Shown: piece by piece, positions 22,501 through 34,766 of the stretch
How positions within the stretch are numbered: the first letter of the stretch is position 1
Layout of the letters: each line of letters begins with the position of its first letter
DNA from: Telmatactis stephensoni
Taxonomy: Eukaryota > Cnidaria > Anthozoa > Actiniaria > Isophelliidae
Assembly: GCA_029948255.1 (NCBI GenBank)
Contig: JALIZF010001016.1
Location: 62,001-126,000 of the forward strand
Direction: 5' to 3'
Length of the DNA stretch: 64,000 bases
Program-made: the position numbers and the translations under genes
The notes under the pieces: model-generated
Seen by the model: only the letters and a program-made list of their open reading frames with translations
The model's database searches: none
What the model was told of the DNA's origin: nothing

Positions 22501-25234
22501 TATAATTCTAAGTAGAAATACTTGATTTATTGTTCTTTGGTGAGGGAGCAATTAATAGCGTTAATTACTATTGTTCGGCAGATTTACTTGAAAAGACACG
22601 AGTATGCTAATGCAGTAACGGACGATTTATGGAGAGCTCTTACAGAGGTTCGTATGAATTCTATATATAGTCACGCACGTCAAGGTTGTGACATCCGCTT
22701 TTGGGCTAGTTTTAGAGCTGTTTTGTGGCCGCCAGCCATTTGCCAGCTCAAACATTGAATATTACCATTGATTCACGACCAGGGCCCAGTTCGAAAGACA
22801 ATTATTAGCGTTAACCCAGGATTAAATTTAAAGAAAACTATTCATTTTAACCCAGGATTAACGTTAATCGCCATTCCAACAACCGGGCCCAGCGCAAGCT
22901 GAAGGAAAGTGAAACGAGTTAATTCTCGTCCAAATGCGAGGCAACACGTCACATTTTTGTGAAGGTTTTACAAGGGCGCGCACACGTGGAATCTCAGTCT
23001 TCTGGTGGTACTCCTGGCGAAAAGTATTGCCCTTTTTAGTGTTTTTATTTTACCTTTTCTCAGGCAAGCTGTTCAAGTGGACGTTGCATGAATATCAAAC
23101 AAATCATGGACTCATGGACTCTACAAACTGGGTTTCCTGTGGTAACCTTCAGCAAAAAGAATGCAACTCACTATACAGTCAGCCAAAGTCACTTTAAAAC
23201 AGCACTAAATGCTACATATCGGAAATCAGCCTTTGGGTGAGTAAGAGTATAACATGGCATGTGTATAGAAAGCAGAAAGACTATTGGTTGTGACCAACAA
23301 TAGGGCTGAAAGGTGATGATGAACAACAGGGGCGGGTTCCTATAACGCTACACTCCCCACTGAAGCCGGATAAGCCTGGATCCTCCCCCCCCCCCCTCCC
23401 CCTGACAAAAACGCTCCCCCCTCCCCCTGACAAAAACGACGCACCCAAGTTAGGGCTAACCACGTGATCAAAACTGGTGATGATGATGATGATGATGTTT
23501 TGTTTCTTATTGCTAGATATTCTTGGGTGATACCTTTGACTTATGTCATTAAAGATCAAGGTAGTAGTTTTACGTGGATGAACATGTCTTCAGGTAAACT
23601 TAATAAAAAAAACTATCTATGTACAAACCAGTTTAAAAATTCATCGTTAACTCAACTCCCATCGTCGTCATGAATCGAAGGCGCACAAAACCCCGATGGG
23701 AGGAGACATGAGTGGAGCCTAGTAGAGGCGCGGCCATCTGATCCCTTCAAGAACACTACGGCAATGCTGGCGTCGACGTCAATTATCCTTTATACTTTTG
23801 ACCTATGAATTTTTTCGATGATCCATGTGATGGTTGTATAGTTTTCTTTGGGAAGTCGATCATCAATAGCTTAATTCTGGAAGCCTGATTAGCGCTAATT
23901 CAGGGATTATGATGAATGGATTTTGTAAGAGTTAGTCATGGTTAGCCGTAATGGTGCTTTCAGAAAATCAGGCCTGTACTGCGTTTATAAAATGTGCATA
24001 TTTTGTTTATATATTTATAGCTACTATAAAGTGGGATGGTAAAGGATGGATTAAAGCTAACACACATCACATAGGTTATTACCTTACAAACTATGATCAT
24101 AGTAACTGGAAAGCACTAGCTGAGCAGTTGAATACCAACCATACGGTAAGACCTTGCCCAACGGAGCACCTCTATATAAAACAAAACCCTCCGTAATGCG
24201 GACACTTCTATGATACTAACCTCCATATTACGGACTGATCCATGATACAAAACCTCCCTATTACGGACATGTCACAATTTCCAGCTGCTGAGATGCAAAA
24301 TATCATCTCTCCGTAAAAGACATCTGGCCGCCATCTTGTGACGTCATCATTGATGAACAGCTGAGCTTGTACGTTAACGGTGCATGTTTTTTTTGGTAAA
24401 ACAGGTGTTCAGCCCGTCAGATAGAGCAGGGATGCTGTTGGATCTTGCACAATTAGTGAATGACGCCAGGTTAGTGAGAGATCGAGACATTTAAGTCTCC
24501 ATGGATTTTACATTGTGTACATGGAACGCAGGCAGAATTCATTGTCTATAAGGTTTTACGAAAGCGAAAACTGTGTAAAAAATCTGTGAAGTTTACATTG
24601 ACTGATATGTAGTCTTGGTAGTCGAACGATAAAGTAAACCTTTAGAGTTAAGCTAAAGTAAACCCTTTTTATTTAAAGAAAACCAAAACTAGAATATTCT
24701 ACAGTTTTCCTGTTAACTGAATACATGCGAAACGAGACAGATTTCCTTCCTTGGAAACTGATGCTTCAAGTGGCCGCTGGATTGCTGAAAATGCTACCGA
24801 GATCAAGCAGGGCTCACGGATATCTAATGGTAAGTCGACTTCTCAGCTTGAACATTCTTAATAGTAATTGAGGTCTTTTTTATTAACACTTTTCTTCAGA
24901 AATATATGGTTTTTCTTGGCAAGAATCACTACGATCGCCTTGGTTTCCAGGACTCTGGATCATCTCCTGATAAGTAAGCAGCTCTCCGTTATAAGTTTTT
25001 GTGCCAGAAAAAAATGTTGTTCGATAATCCAACAAATTTTTTTTACCAAAAATGTGGATTCTATTTTTTGAGACAAGAATTAGAAAAAAATATCGAGTCT
25101 TCTTCCTTTTTTCTTTCCTTTCCTCCATTCGTCCGTCCGTCCTTCCAGTCCCTTTTCTCCCTCCCTCCCTCCCTCCCTCCCTCCCTCCCTCCCTCCCTCC
25201 CTCCCTCCCTCCCTCCCTCCTTCCTTCCATTCTT

Positions 25235-25278
<44 letters not shown>

Positions 25279-28200
25279 TCAATCATGCTCTTTCATTAAT
25301 TCGTTCGTTCATTCGTTTATTTACTCATCTGTTTGACAGGGTCTTACGAGGAAGCTTTCTTGAGATATTTTGTCAGGCAAATGTTGATTCATGCACAAAC
25401 AAGGCTCAAAAATTATTCAAGGCTTGGATGGATAAACCCAACGAGAACCCGTAAGTTTAGATCGCATGTATAGAACCATATCCAGCTGCATTCTATATAA
25501 TGCATTCTATAACTATACTAGAGTTGTTTGGCTACGGTGTTGTACTAGCCTTACAACAGGCTTAGGGGCTGGAGGAGGAGGTGGGGGGGGGGGGGGGGGG
25601 CGGGAGATAGGCATGGCCCACATTTCCCACTTCCTTTAACTTCCCTGCATTCCCTCGTCGACACAAACTTCCGTTGTACCTGTATCGCAATCCTGGAGCT
25701 TTTCAATTTGGTTTGCCCTTAATTTTGAGATTTCCTAAATTATGTTAATAAAATAAAATCGCATTTTGATCGTCGGCCTCTGGCTCTACTATAGTAACAT
25801 GTATTAATACTCCAGAGAAACCTTCACAATGAAGTGACAACCATGCACTATAACCCTTACTGCGTTTATTTTGTTTGACAATTCAATCCATACTAAATCA
25901 CTCCCCTAACAAACGATCGACTAATGTCATTTGTTTAGGATTCCACCTAACCTTCGTAAAGTTGTGATGTATTATGGTGTGGCCCTTGGTGGGCTGGAAG
26001 AGTGGGAATTCTTGTACAGCCAGTTCAACAAGACTGAGAGTACGGTAGTGAAAAATGATATCCTGTACGGTTTGGCTGCATCAAGAGAAGCATGGATCAT
26101 CGATAGGTAAGTTTGCCTATTCTTTGATTGGGGAGAAAAGAGGACGACACGCGCCAATACGACTGCCATGCGCGAGTTTTCGCGGGCTTTAATAACGCGC
26201 GTCCGCGTCTTGATCACGGGAATCCTAAGCAATATTTTTAGAATTGTTTTCTTTAGATTTTCCCATATCATATCTTTGAGTTTATCATTAAATTTAAGCA
26301 CTAGAGAAAACAGGAAAGTACTGAGAGAAAAAGTCCTTAACCTCATTTTTGGGGACTACGTTTTGCTTTTGTGGCTTAAGTTTCGCCATCAAAGTTGCGT
26401 AGCATTCTGCGGATGCAGCGCCGGCAATTTTCTACTGTTTCCCAGCACAAAGATCATTCAAAGCGCTTCTCCCATGAGCTGCGAAAGCAAACACCATCCA
26501 TGTATGGTGGTATGGTATATTAATCATGCAAGTGGTAATGCCAAAGGTCTTTAAACATCTTAGTTTTGACTTCTCACTTACCCATGTAGACCAGCGGTAG
26601 ATAGGTTCTAACTTGTAGATACAGTAGTATTAATAAATACCTGTGAATGGAGCGCTGATGGAGGGGGGAGGTCGGTAAAAAGGTCGGAAATCACCTTAGT
26701 GTAAAGGCACGCATACGTAGTTAAATACCATATAGTTCTTTTAATTCCTTTTAGCATACAGCGTATCATCCCCGACTGAGGAGTATTATTCTGTCGTCAG
26801 TGGTTTCTCGCCAGAAACGACGGAACGGAATAATAACACCCCTTAGTAGATGGCATCTTATAACATTTGCTGACTTTTGCTTTATAGGTTTTTGTGGTAT
26901 CTTCTTGATCCCTCGAAATTTCCTCAAACAGACTTGAAGACGTTAGGATATATATATGTTTGTAACTCAAATCCCTATGGGGTTCAATTCGCCTGGAGCT
27001 TCATACGTGCGAACTGGGCTAAGCTTGTAAGCAAGTAAGTGTTTGATCATGCTATGTCAAACATAGATAGAGAAGCGCTCACCAGAACGAGCAGACAAAG
27101 AGTTGGCATCGATCTGTATAATGTATACATTATCTGAATAATGATATAAATGCATTGTAAACATTGTAGGTATGGGAATTTGCATTTTCCGAGATATTTC
27201 CTACCTTTTCATTTTCCCGTAATAAGAAGTATCTAGGAAATATGTAGGAAAATGTATTTTCCTACATTTTGTCCAGTTCCTATCATAGGAAAATGCAATT
27301 TTCTAGATATTTCCTAGATATTTCCTATCATAGGAAATAAGCAAAAATTTCCAGTGAGGTAACCCTGCCGGCCCCCGCGATTTCCACATCCACATTTCTA
27401 GATGTAAAAATGCTATTTGACAAAAACGTGTTTGAAACCAGTTTTCTTTTCATGGCATGATGGAATGACGGACGCGTTCAGTAAGAATTTGGCGCGAAAA
27501 TGACCTAAAAGATCGCAAGAGGAAAATTAAGAGGTCAATTTTTCATGTGGCTCCGCGGTGTGATCAGGAAAGTAACCTCTGCCTGCAGGATATTGTAGAG
27601 CGCAAATAAAGTCAAAATAGCAAAGTTTTCAAAGATAAAGTCGATTCCTTGTGTTGATCACGTGGAATTTCTTAAAGTATTTGAATATATGTCAAGGACA
27701 ACCTTTGTGAGAATGATTGTCGCGGAGTTCAGACAGAATGATATGTGGGCTAAGACCTGATGGATTTCTAAATTTCTAAATTTTCTTCTCAATTCCACTA
27801 GATTTGGAGAAATCACGGCACAACAGTTAATCCCATCTGTTGCCAATAAATTTAAAACTCAGTTTAGGTTGGAAGAGGTAAGAGCTATTGTCAGTCTTTA
27901 CTCTTAGTAGTATACATGATGTATAGAAAGGACCCTGAATTCCTTGGGGACTACCATATGACCCCACATAAAATCACGTGGGGGAGGGGAAAGGGGGTAA
28001 TTAGGCCTTTTCCACTCATGGCGGAGCCCATTCATATTGACCAACCGAGTAGTGGTTAAGGATAGGATGTACAGAAAGGACCCCCAATTCTTGGGACCGC
28101 GACTCGCGTGACCCCATGCATGAAAGCACGTGTGTGTGTGTGTGTGTGTGTGTAGGGGAAGGGGTGATTAGGCCTCTTTTTAACTAACTGAGTACTGGTT

Positions 28201-28920
28201 ACGGATAAGATATACAGAAAGGTCTCCTAATCCTTGGGACCGCGACTCACGTTACCCAACATGAAAGCACGTGGGGGAGGGGGAGGGGGAGGGGGAGGGT
28301 ATTAATTAGGCCTGTTTTCCACTCGCCACAGAACTCACTCATAATGACCTAGTATGCACTGGCAGCGATTATTTTTAATCGGCGGGCATATATCCTCGAC
28401 GAGGAATAAGTTACCGTTTCTTCGTATTGTTTTTCGTCACAAAATGCAGATAGATCTCTGCAGCGCATGCTCACACTCGTCACTCGGCGGGCGCCGTGCA
28501 AAATGCAAATAGATTTCTACAGCGCATGCTCACACTCGCCACTGATGGGTGCCGTACAAAGTGCAGATAGGTCTTTACAGCGCATGCTCGGCATCGAGGA
28601 CCATCGGAAGGTCGTGGACAGGCCGAAATGGGTTCCGATGGTCGTCTTGTTTTATTTTTGAATTGTTTACTAGTACGCATTATCTCGATGTGAATAATTT
28701 CAACCACTAGTGTAGAATTGCCTTTACGCTAGTGAAATTTCAATGAATTTACTGATTTTCTTTTGTAATACAGTTTCAGCATTTCGTCAAACAAATCAGT
28801 AGCTGGACTGATGAGGGGCAAATAAATCGAATCAAAACGCGCATTGCTTGGTTGGCTGAAAATGAAAAAACAATCGAAGGTGCACTGGAAAAGCTCCTTG
28901 CAAAAAATAATATCCTGTAG
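13565..28920 (+). CDS. M1 zinc aminopeptidase, type II membrane protein (aminopeptidase N-like)
   Basis: 21 exons join in phase: 13565-13763, 16064-16339, 17000-17180, 18457-18727, 19213-19333, 19520-19674, 20508-20621, 21916-22050, 22390-22455, 22582-22647, 23064-23236, 23517-23593, 24021-24145, 24405-24469, 24679-24829, 24900-24973, 25340-25450, 25939-26106, 26888-27034, 27802-27877 and 28774-28920 (965 aa, usual family length). Order: short cytosolic tail, signal-anchor helix at residues 36-58, Thr/Pro stalk, then the ectopeptidase. Visible motifs are GAMEN (360-364), zinc motif HELVH (396-400) with the third ligand Glu419 in WLNEGFA exactly 18 residues on, and candidate catalytic Tyr482. 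It should cleave N-terminal residues from extracellular peptides. The usually conserved Gln after HELAH is Met401. Orthology within APN/ENPEP/ERAP-type proteins cannot be decided here. The start ATG is the only one before the anchor. Confidence 0.95.
14563..14645. mobile_element. Fragment of the AGAGCAGATTT MITE family
   Basis: The stretch with GGCAAGAATTTCAAACGTTT, ATAGACAACATGACATG and ACTGACATG matches the interior of the copy at 55,385-55,528 (GGCAGGAATTTCAAATGTTT...ATAGACATAACGGCACTGAC). The termini are lost. Confidence 0.6.
14700..14950. repeat. GGATTCC-rich degenerate repeat
   Basis: Dozens of GGATTCCGGATTCC-type words occur in the first aminopeptidase intron, with no fixed period. 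It resembles a low-order expansion. Confidence 0.75.
15441..15868. mobile_element. Large fold-back element, ~195-bp arms
   Basis: The left arm runs from GGGGACTTGCACTAACAGGG through CCAGAAATAGAAAGAGCACC and AGATTGGATATTTTCTTAAG. The right arm is its reverse complement with ~10% mismatch and ends ...ACTGCAAGTCCCC. Spacer about 30 bp. A tRNA-like head on the minus strand abuts the right arm, suggesting a SINE whose body became inverted-duplicated. It lies in the first aminopeptidase intron. Confidence 0.75.
15869..15962 (-). mobile_element. tRNA-derived SINE head
   Basis: On the minus strand an A box-like CTCAGTTGGTTGAGGGTC is followed ~30 nt later by a B box-like GCGTTCGAATCCCC. The cloverleaf does not close, so it is a tRNA-derived pol III promoter rather than a tRNA gene. 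The fold-back body follows directly. Confidence 0.65.
17300..17815. repeat. Intronic tandem repeat, ~170-bp unit, three copies
   Basis: Shared words recur in order: CTTATCTTATCGACGTAACG, GTGGGCACC, AAAACAAAATCATAGGG and TTTAACGGGATTGTTAATGG. Copies two and three are closest; the first is diverged. It lies in the third aminopeptidase intron. Confidence 0.75.
19389..19505. repeat. ACAATGACCACCTCTCT minisatellite abutting a splice acceptor
   Basis: About seven units of 16-17 bp lie in the short intron before the aminopeptidase exon at 19,520. The pyrimidine-rich last unit runs into the TTTTCAG acceptor, so the repeat probably supplies part of the polypyrimidine tract for the exon that encodes GAMEN and HELVH. 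Confidence 0.8.
19700..20030. repeat. ~84-bp tandem repeat, about four units
   Basis: Units contain ACACAGACTCAGTAGTGTAC, TTAGCAGTGCTTGTCTT and CTAGTGACATAAGCATAAGC. The middle copies are nearly identical and the outer ones decayed. It is intronic. Confidence 0.75.
22084..22130. repeat. Three TGTGACGTCATGTGA units (15 bp)
   Basis: A perfect three-copy 15-bp repeat, each unit carrying the CRE palindrome TGACGTCA, begins ~35 bp after the donor site of the aminopeptidase exon that ends at 22,050. Confidence 0.85.
22782..22898. mobile_element. MITE with GGGCCC(A/G)GTT-type termini
   Basis: The left end CCAGGGCCCAGTTCG mirrors the right end CAACAACCGGGCCCAG. The interior has an inverted pair of GTTAACCCAGGATTAA words. 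A degenerate relative with the same AATCCAGGATTAA words may be at about 39,950-40,280. Confidence 0.55.
25100..25300. repeat. (CCCT)n-(TTTC)n polypyrimidine tract
   Basis: Almost 200 bp of pure pyrimidine on the + strand lie in the intron ending at the acceptor of the 25,340 exon: about 15 CCCT units, then about 12 TTTC units. Mirror symmetry of this kind can adopt triplex structure in principle; nothing here shows that it does. Confidence 0.9.
27915..28335. repeat. ~145-bp tandem repeat, three copies
   Basis: Each copy has TACAGAAAGGACC, TTGGGACCGCGACTC, GAAAGCACGTG and a G-rich tail before TTAGGCC. The second copy carries a TG microsatellite and the third a GGGGGA expansion at the same place. 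Last aminopeptidase intron. Confidence 0.75.
28440..28600. repeat. 58-59-bp tandem repeat, 2.6 copies
   Basis: The unit is AAAATGCAGATAGATCTCTG, then CAGCGCATGCTCACACTCG, then GGGCGCCGTGC, repeated in the last aminopeptidase intron. Confidence 0.8.
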
Positions 28921-29627
28921 TGTGGAGGGAACCTACGTAGTTTAAAACTAAGGATTACTTGAAAACTCCTCTCTCCCTGTGAAGTGGTCTTCCTGTGGTC
29001 GACCGGTGGTTCTGACACAGGGCTCCCAGTGGTGAGATATGTTTGTTACTGGTCACTGGGAGGGAGTTTGAAACTATAATCAATCTTCAGTCTGCAGACT
29101 TCCCAGGCATATGCCCATCCTAAATTAACAAGAGCAAAAATGGCTTCTCGCTCTGGCCACTTTGTCGAATGAACATGTTAGAATTCTTTCTTTGAAGTTT
29201 TTATTTCTCTCACCGGTACCGGCTTTTGAGCTTTTACTGAGGTTTCGAGAAATGAAAACTACTTAGCTCAGCTGTGTGACATGAAACTCAGAGTGACCAG
29301 ATCTCTGGCTGAAGATGAAGTGTGTTAAAATGGCATGGTGGGTGCTGCACTCAAAGAGCTCAGCCTACTTAATAGTACCCTTCTTTAAGTGTCTATCCCT
29401 CTCTCCCCTTAATTCTCCCCAGCTGTGAGCTTGCTGAGCAAGATAACATTGGTTTATATTGATACTCAACTTTGTTCCAAAGAGAGAGAGATTTAAAATA
29501 GTGTATTTGTTATATTTTAAACGTAAATAGTAAAGAACTATACTGATGTGATTTTTATAAGATTTCAAAGTTCTAACTGTTATATAACTTAAAACATTGA
29601 TACTGTAAATGTCCACATATTATCACA

Positions 29628-29633
29628 ATAAAC
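29628..29633 (+). promoter_or_regulatory. Aminopeptidase polyadenylation signal (candidate)
   Basis: AATAAA lies about 0.7 kb after the stop, followed by a TG/T-rich stretch. Confidence 0.55.
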
Positions 29634-30500
29634 ATAGTGTTACGTCAATCAAATTTGAGTATTATTTGCGTATACATATTTAATAATAGACCTTTCAGCT
29701 TAGTTTTTAGCTATCCCATTTGAGATCATACGATGCTCTTGGGTGTTTCATAATTTAAATTACAGCAAATGATAACATGACGAGTATGCGCAAGCCGCTG
29801 GACGGAAGTGGCCTCAATTACGGTTTTGACCTGGCTTAAGAGTCGTATATAGTCTCCCCAACGTTTTTCGGAGCATTACATTCGAGTGCAGAAGTACGAA
29901 CAGCTAGAATATTATCCTTTCAAAATTATCCATTTGTCCAAGACAATAGAAGTTGGACACATGCGCAGATGTTATCACCTGCTCCTGTGTTTAATTTCAT
30001 ATGTAAATATGTTTACAATGCACTTTTATCGTATTGAAGAACAATGCTCAATGTCACGTGATCCGAAATGAGCAATTAAGATACGAAAGGGATTGCGCAT
30101 AGACATAACAAAACTGCACGTGTGAGTCCTAGAAAGTACGTTTTCCATCGGCTGGCGGGACTAGTTATGTTGCCCGGCCCCAATTAAACTGCTTACAGCC
30201 TGCGCTAGTTTTTTGAAAAGAGGAGGAAATACAATGCAAAACAAAGAAAGAAGGCGAATTCATCTGATGCTCCCTCCTCCTTCTCTGGCCTATTCTGATA
30301 TTGAGATGCCTCTGGTCTTTCTCCGTGTACCAGAGCCCACATATTCTTTGTTAGTTCCATTCTATTGTTGTCACTTGGAGTCTACTGAATTATATGTCAC
30401 TGTCACCGGGACACGTAGAACATGCCGATGCCTAATCCAACATTTATACTCATGGCCAACACCCACGTCAGCCGGATTTTCAGATGGCTCATGCGTCATA

Positions 30501-30506
30501 TTTATT
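30501..30506 (-). promoter_or_regulatory. TRIM-NHL polyadenylation signal (candidate)
   Basis: TTTATT on the + strand is AATAAA in gene sense, about 410 bp after the TRIM-NHL stop codon. Confidence 0.35.
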
Positions 30507-30914
30507 CCATACTTCTTTCGTCGCAACCCCCAATTTCAACCAACCCCCCCCCCCCCCCCCTTCCAATTAGCAACCCCCATCGCAAACCGGATTTTATCGT
30601 GTGTATAATATTCGTTCTAGCGTCTTAAGTTGAATCAAGTCAACAACACTAGTGAGCAGTCGAGAAGGTTTAGTACATGACTGTGATACTCAACGGAACG
30701 GTTTGGCACAGAGTTTAGAACGTCCTTCACGCGGAACTGAAATGATACCGCGACCTATCCAATCAAAACTGAACAGTACATATGCAATAACAAGGCCAAT
30801 TTAGCCGGAATGCATATGGATGGCTTCGTCACGGCGCGGCGCAATTGCAGCAGGAACCTTTTTTCATAGACAGCATGCAACTGAGTGGACATGTTTATGA
30901 TCTTTGCTATCAAT

Positions 30915-33900
30915 TCACTTCCACATCTGAACACGATTGCCATCGCATTCTAACACCAACACCTTGCCTTCAGGTGTACCAACTACGTCAATGGGAGCAT
31001 CCATTTGGCCAAGGTCCGAACCACGACCACCAAACGAGCTGATAAATTTACCCTCTTGCGAGAAAACCTGAACACGGTGGTTACCGGCATCACAGACGAG
31101 GATCGCTTTCCCGCCATAAGCGACAAGCCCTGCTGCACAGTTAAACTGTCCGTCCCTAGTTCCTTTAGCCCCAAAATTGTACAAAAAAGCTCCATTCTCA
31201 TCAAAAACACGGATGCAACTCTGATCGACAAAGGGTACAAAATATTTCTCGTTATCATAAGCAAGAAATGTGGGAGGACTGCCAATGATCCCATCGATTC
31301 TGATTTCTTGGACGAGTTCCCCGGTTTGTTTCTCAAACAACTTGATACTTCTGTAGACTTCACCGTCTTCTAGGCACGCAATGTTTCTGTCCGTGATACA
31401 CATTCCAAGAAGCTCGACACGTTTTTGTCTGTAGATGGTTCTGAGGTACGCACCATTCATACTAAATTCTTGGATCCTACCATCTTCATCTGGGTTATCA
31501 CTTACTAAAATTCGGTCCTGGTTGCAGACCACGCCCCATGGACGGCTCAAATCTCCTTTGCCCTTGCCACCAAATTCTCTCAGGTACTCCCCATTGGAAT
31601 CGAGTATCAGAACGCGATTATTTCCTGTATCAGTTATCACTAGTTCTCCAGTATCACTTATGGCTAACGAGCACGGGTCATACAAGGTGTCATCTGTTCT
31701 GAAGGCTTTTACAGATGTAAAGGGTTCTTTAAGATCAACTGTCTTTACCTTCTGCGGGGAGTTACCTACTGGGTGTTCACCAACGCTCGCTAAGATTCTG
31801 TACGGGGAAGATTTCGTTGCTCTATACGAAACACTAAATTCCCCAGTGCCACATTCGGTTACTTCGTGCTCCACCTTCTTTCCATCAACATCTCTAATCT
31901 GTACATCCAGTAAGCCTCTATTTGTGTAGCAAGTCTCGATGGATGAGTTTCTTGTTACGATAAGAAATTGATTGATAAAACCACACCTCACATCATCCTG
32001 CGATTCGATTGAGCAGCGTGCTGGGTCTGTCTCACTCTCGACAATTTTGCCAGGATTCTGCAAGTATTTTAGAGTCTGAAGATCGGGTGCGTATCGTAAC
32101 TTGACATTGCGTTTCGCCTTCGTGGACAACGTCTTCTCCATAAGCGCTTTGTATAGATTTTGGATCTTGTAATGATTTTCTAATATTTTCAGCGTTATGT
32201 TCTTTTCTTCCAGTTTGTAACACTGATGCCTACACTCAGCAAGTTGTTGAATACGTGTAGTTAATTCAGCTTGCTCAGTGTTTTTCATTCTCTGGTGTTC
32301 CTGTAACATCTCATCCAAGGTTTTTGTGATGCTGGTTTCGTGGTTGAGCAAAACCTCAATTTGAGCTCGGACCACATCAGATACCTTCTTCTTCGCCGTG
32401 GCAATTTGGCTTTCAAATCTAGCCATATCTTCCTTGGAGAGTTCTAATTCTTGCACGCACTTTTCTAGCACTGGTTTGATTCCCTTCATGTCTCGTCTAA
32501 TACTTTTCTTGGCATTTTCAGCTGCTATTTCGACTTTTTCCGTTTCGTGAGTGTGATGGGTTTCTTCAGCACATTTGTGACATATACTATTAAAGCATGT
32601 TTCACAGAAAAGTTCTAATTTGTTTTTCTCGTGAGATCTCTCTTTACAGCAAACCTGGAAATAACGAAAACGTGGTTAATCAGTATTTTATGCAACAAGA
32701 GAACATAACAAGGGAGCAACTCAGAGCCAAGTACGCACTGGACTAATGATGTTTTGCCATTTCGGTAAGAAATAACCTCCTTGCATGCACCTGACGTCAA
32801 AATCTAAGGTTTATTTAGCCGCCATCTTGAGGGTCAACTAGTAGATTCGCATGTTGATGTGCTCAACACTAGTGAATTATAATACGTCTTCGCATGCTTG
32901 AAGTCACGTCTTCGTGCTTTTGTAAACTTATCAAATTTTAAGAATTTTGTAGTTGTCACTGACCTAAAAAATAAGACTTTATTCTTATCATGCCTGACTA
33001 CAACCCAAGCATTTTTATCAAATTTTGCTTTCACGCTTGCCTTCAAAAGTGGTTTTCACAAAATGTCAAAACTTTTAAACTTAAAACTTTTAAAACTTTT
33101 AAACTTAAAAGGTCATTTCTAGCTTGAAACTTAGGGAAAGTATTCACTTAATGTCTTCAATAATGCAATATCTTTGTCTCACAAAAGTATACAAGATAAA
33201 TTTTATGTATACACCGAGAACACGAGCATTTCATTTCAAGCTAAAATTTACACATTTCTTAAGAAAACATTGTAATATGCACGCATGCACAGACAGATAA
33301 AACCAAACTGACTTGACAAATCCACATGCAATGCACCAAAATTAAGAATGGGAGACACTAAAGCCCTTACAAAGGCAAACAAAGCATTAAGGCAAGAAAT
33401 TGAAAATCTAAAAGAGCAACTAGCTTTACTGAGCAAGAAATTGGACGAGCAAGTTCTACCAGAACCAGTCAGACCTCACAAACCAAGTTCAACCAGCGGA
33501 CGTCCAATTCCTAAGCGACAGTTTTCTTGTCATTTATATACTGATTTCACAAATTATATTATCAGCAACTCTCCTTTTCTATGATTATTATTATTTTTGT
33601 CTCCCATACTCTTTTCTAATATCTCTTGTATTTATTAAAAACACAACCCGCCTAGATTAGTTATGCTACCTTTTGTGTATATTTTTGTAACATATGTACT
33701 AAAGTTAACAACAATAAAGTGTAAAGTGTAAACGTCAACTAGTGGATTCGCATGTTGATACCAGTATCGTTTAATTTAGGATGAGTTTCACTCTTTTTGA
33801 TTAGAGTCCAAGTTAATCTTTAAAATAAGAAAAACCTGTTCATAAAATTAAGTTACCCCATGAAGATGTTACCCAACATGGCCGCCCAGGGCGTTGCTAT

Positions 33901-34766
33901 AGGATACGTGACGTCAATGTCTGCGGCCAATTGAAATTTCTAACAATTTAAACCCTAATGAATTTCTAACGAATGTCTAACGGTGTTAAATAAGAAGCAG
34001 AGTTTTAACATTTCTAACAGTTTAAAATATATCAAATTCCAGTTTGCATGCCGGCAGCAACAAGCAATTTAATTTAATTTAATTTCTGAGGACTAGAAAA
34101 TTCAATTTCTCATAGGTGTTAGAAATTCGCTAGAAATATGTGGAAGTTTGATAGCAAGTGAAATTTCTAACTTAGAATTGTCTTGTATAGAATGTTTGAA
34201 AATGACATTTCTGGCCGTGAAAATTGGAAAATTTCCGCTATAAATTCCAATTTTTAGTGATAAAAAAATCCTTTAACTTAACTAGTCCTCACCTGATCAT
34301 TGATGTAACTGTCCAAATGTTTGTGTTCAAATTTGTTTAGCATTATTGTTTGGTGGTCTCCAAGAAGAGTTTTTAGAGTCCTGTGTGCGTTAATGCATTC
34401 ACCACAAATCAACCCTCTACACTGATGACAAAACGCTACCAACATAGCTTGACCAGAACACGCTACACATTCAAGTTTACATTCCTGCTGTCCATTGTTT
34501 CTTATCGCTTTGTAAAGATGAAGAAGTGACTCAAAGCCAAAGTAGGAGGGAAGCTTGGAAATTCTACCGTTAACAGGAACCCTACAAATTGGACACTGTA
34601 ACTGTTTTCCATTACTTTTAAACGTCTGGTGCAGTTGGTTTAAACAAATCGAGCAGAAACTGTGAAGGCATTCAAGGGTTTTGGGCTCTTGAAAGATGTC
34701 CTCGCAGACAGGACAAGTCAATTCTTCTTGCAAGCTTTCAACAAACAAAGTACTGGGCTCCGCCAT
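30915..34766 (-). CDS. TRIM-NHL E3 ligase-like protein (RING, B-boxes, coiled coil, filamin, NHL)
   Basis: Two coding exons, 34766-34293 and 32654-30915, join in phase 0 to give 737 aa. The RING C3HC4 is at residues 18-61 (C18, C21, C33, H35, C38, C41, C58, C61). B-box 1 is at about 96-137 and B-box 2 at about 160-195 (ELFCETCFNSICHKC). A coiled coil runs to about 330, a filamin-type Ig repeat spans about 365-465, and NHL repeats fill the C-terminus (VITDTGNNRVLILD; LVCDAGNHRVQVFS; ending NRVQMWK). This architecture is that of TRIM2/TRIM3/TRIM71-type proteins: cytoplasmic ubiquitin ligases, some of which bind RNA through the NHL propeller. Which vertebrate member it matches cannot be settled, since cnidarians have expanded this family. 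The start is the first Met before the RING. Confidence 0.93.
33258..33733 (+). mobile_element. Probable internally deleted LINE or mobile-element remnant
   Basis: A short frame from 33,348 encodes a coiled-coil-like start (NKALRQEIENLKEQLALLSK) and stops after 78 codons. It is followed by an AT-rich 3' end with AACAACAATAAAG and a GTGTAAA-type tail. The word GTCAACTAGT(A/G)GATTCGCATG occurs on both sides, at 32,834 and 33,734. This looks like an ORF1-like start joined to a 3' end, inside the TRIM-NHL intron. It could instead be an unrelated chance ORF. Confidence 0.35.

Larger units (their letters stand above)
28921..30914. other. Convergent intergenic region between aminopeptidase and TRIM-NHL genes
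   Basis: It holds the 3'UTR of the aminopeptidase gene up to about 29,650, a C-run near 30,546, and presumably the 3'UTR of the TRIM-NHL gene. I see no further gene; the ORF around 30,213-30,608 is proline-rich by chance over the C-run. Confidence 0.5.

Noticed and set aside
24405..24829. Apparent frameshift in the aminopeptidase between exons 14 and 15
   Set aside because: The obvious CAG acceptor at 24,704 is out of frame, but using the TTTAAAG acceptor at 24,678 restores the frame and the expected [13 protein letters not shown] segment.
26168..26554. 128-codon plus-strand ORF
   Set aside because: Intronic in the aminopeptidase gene, no family match, and no splice context.
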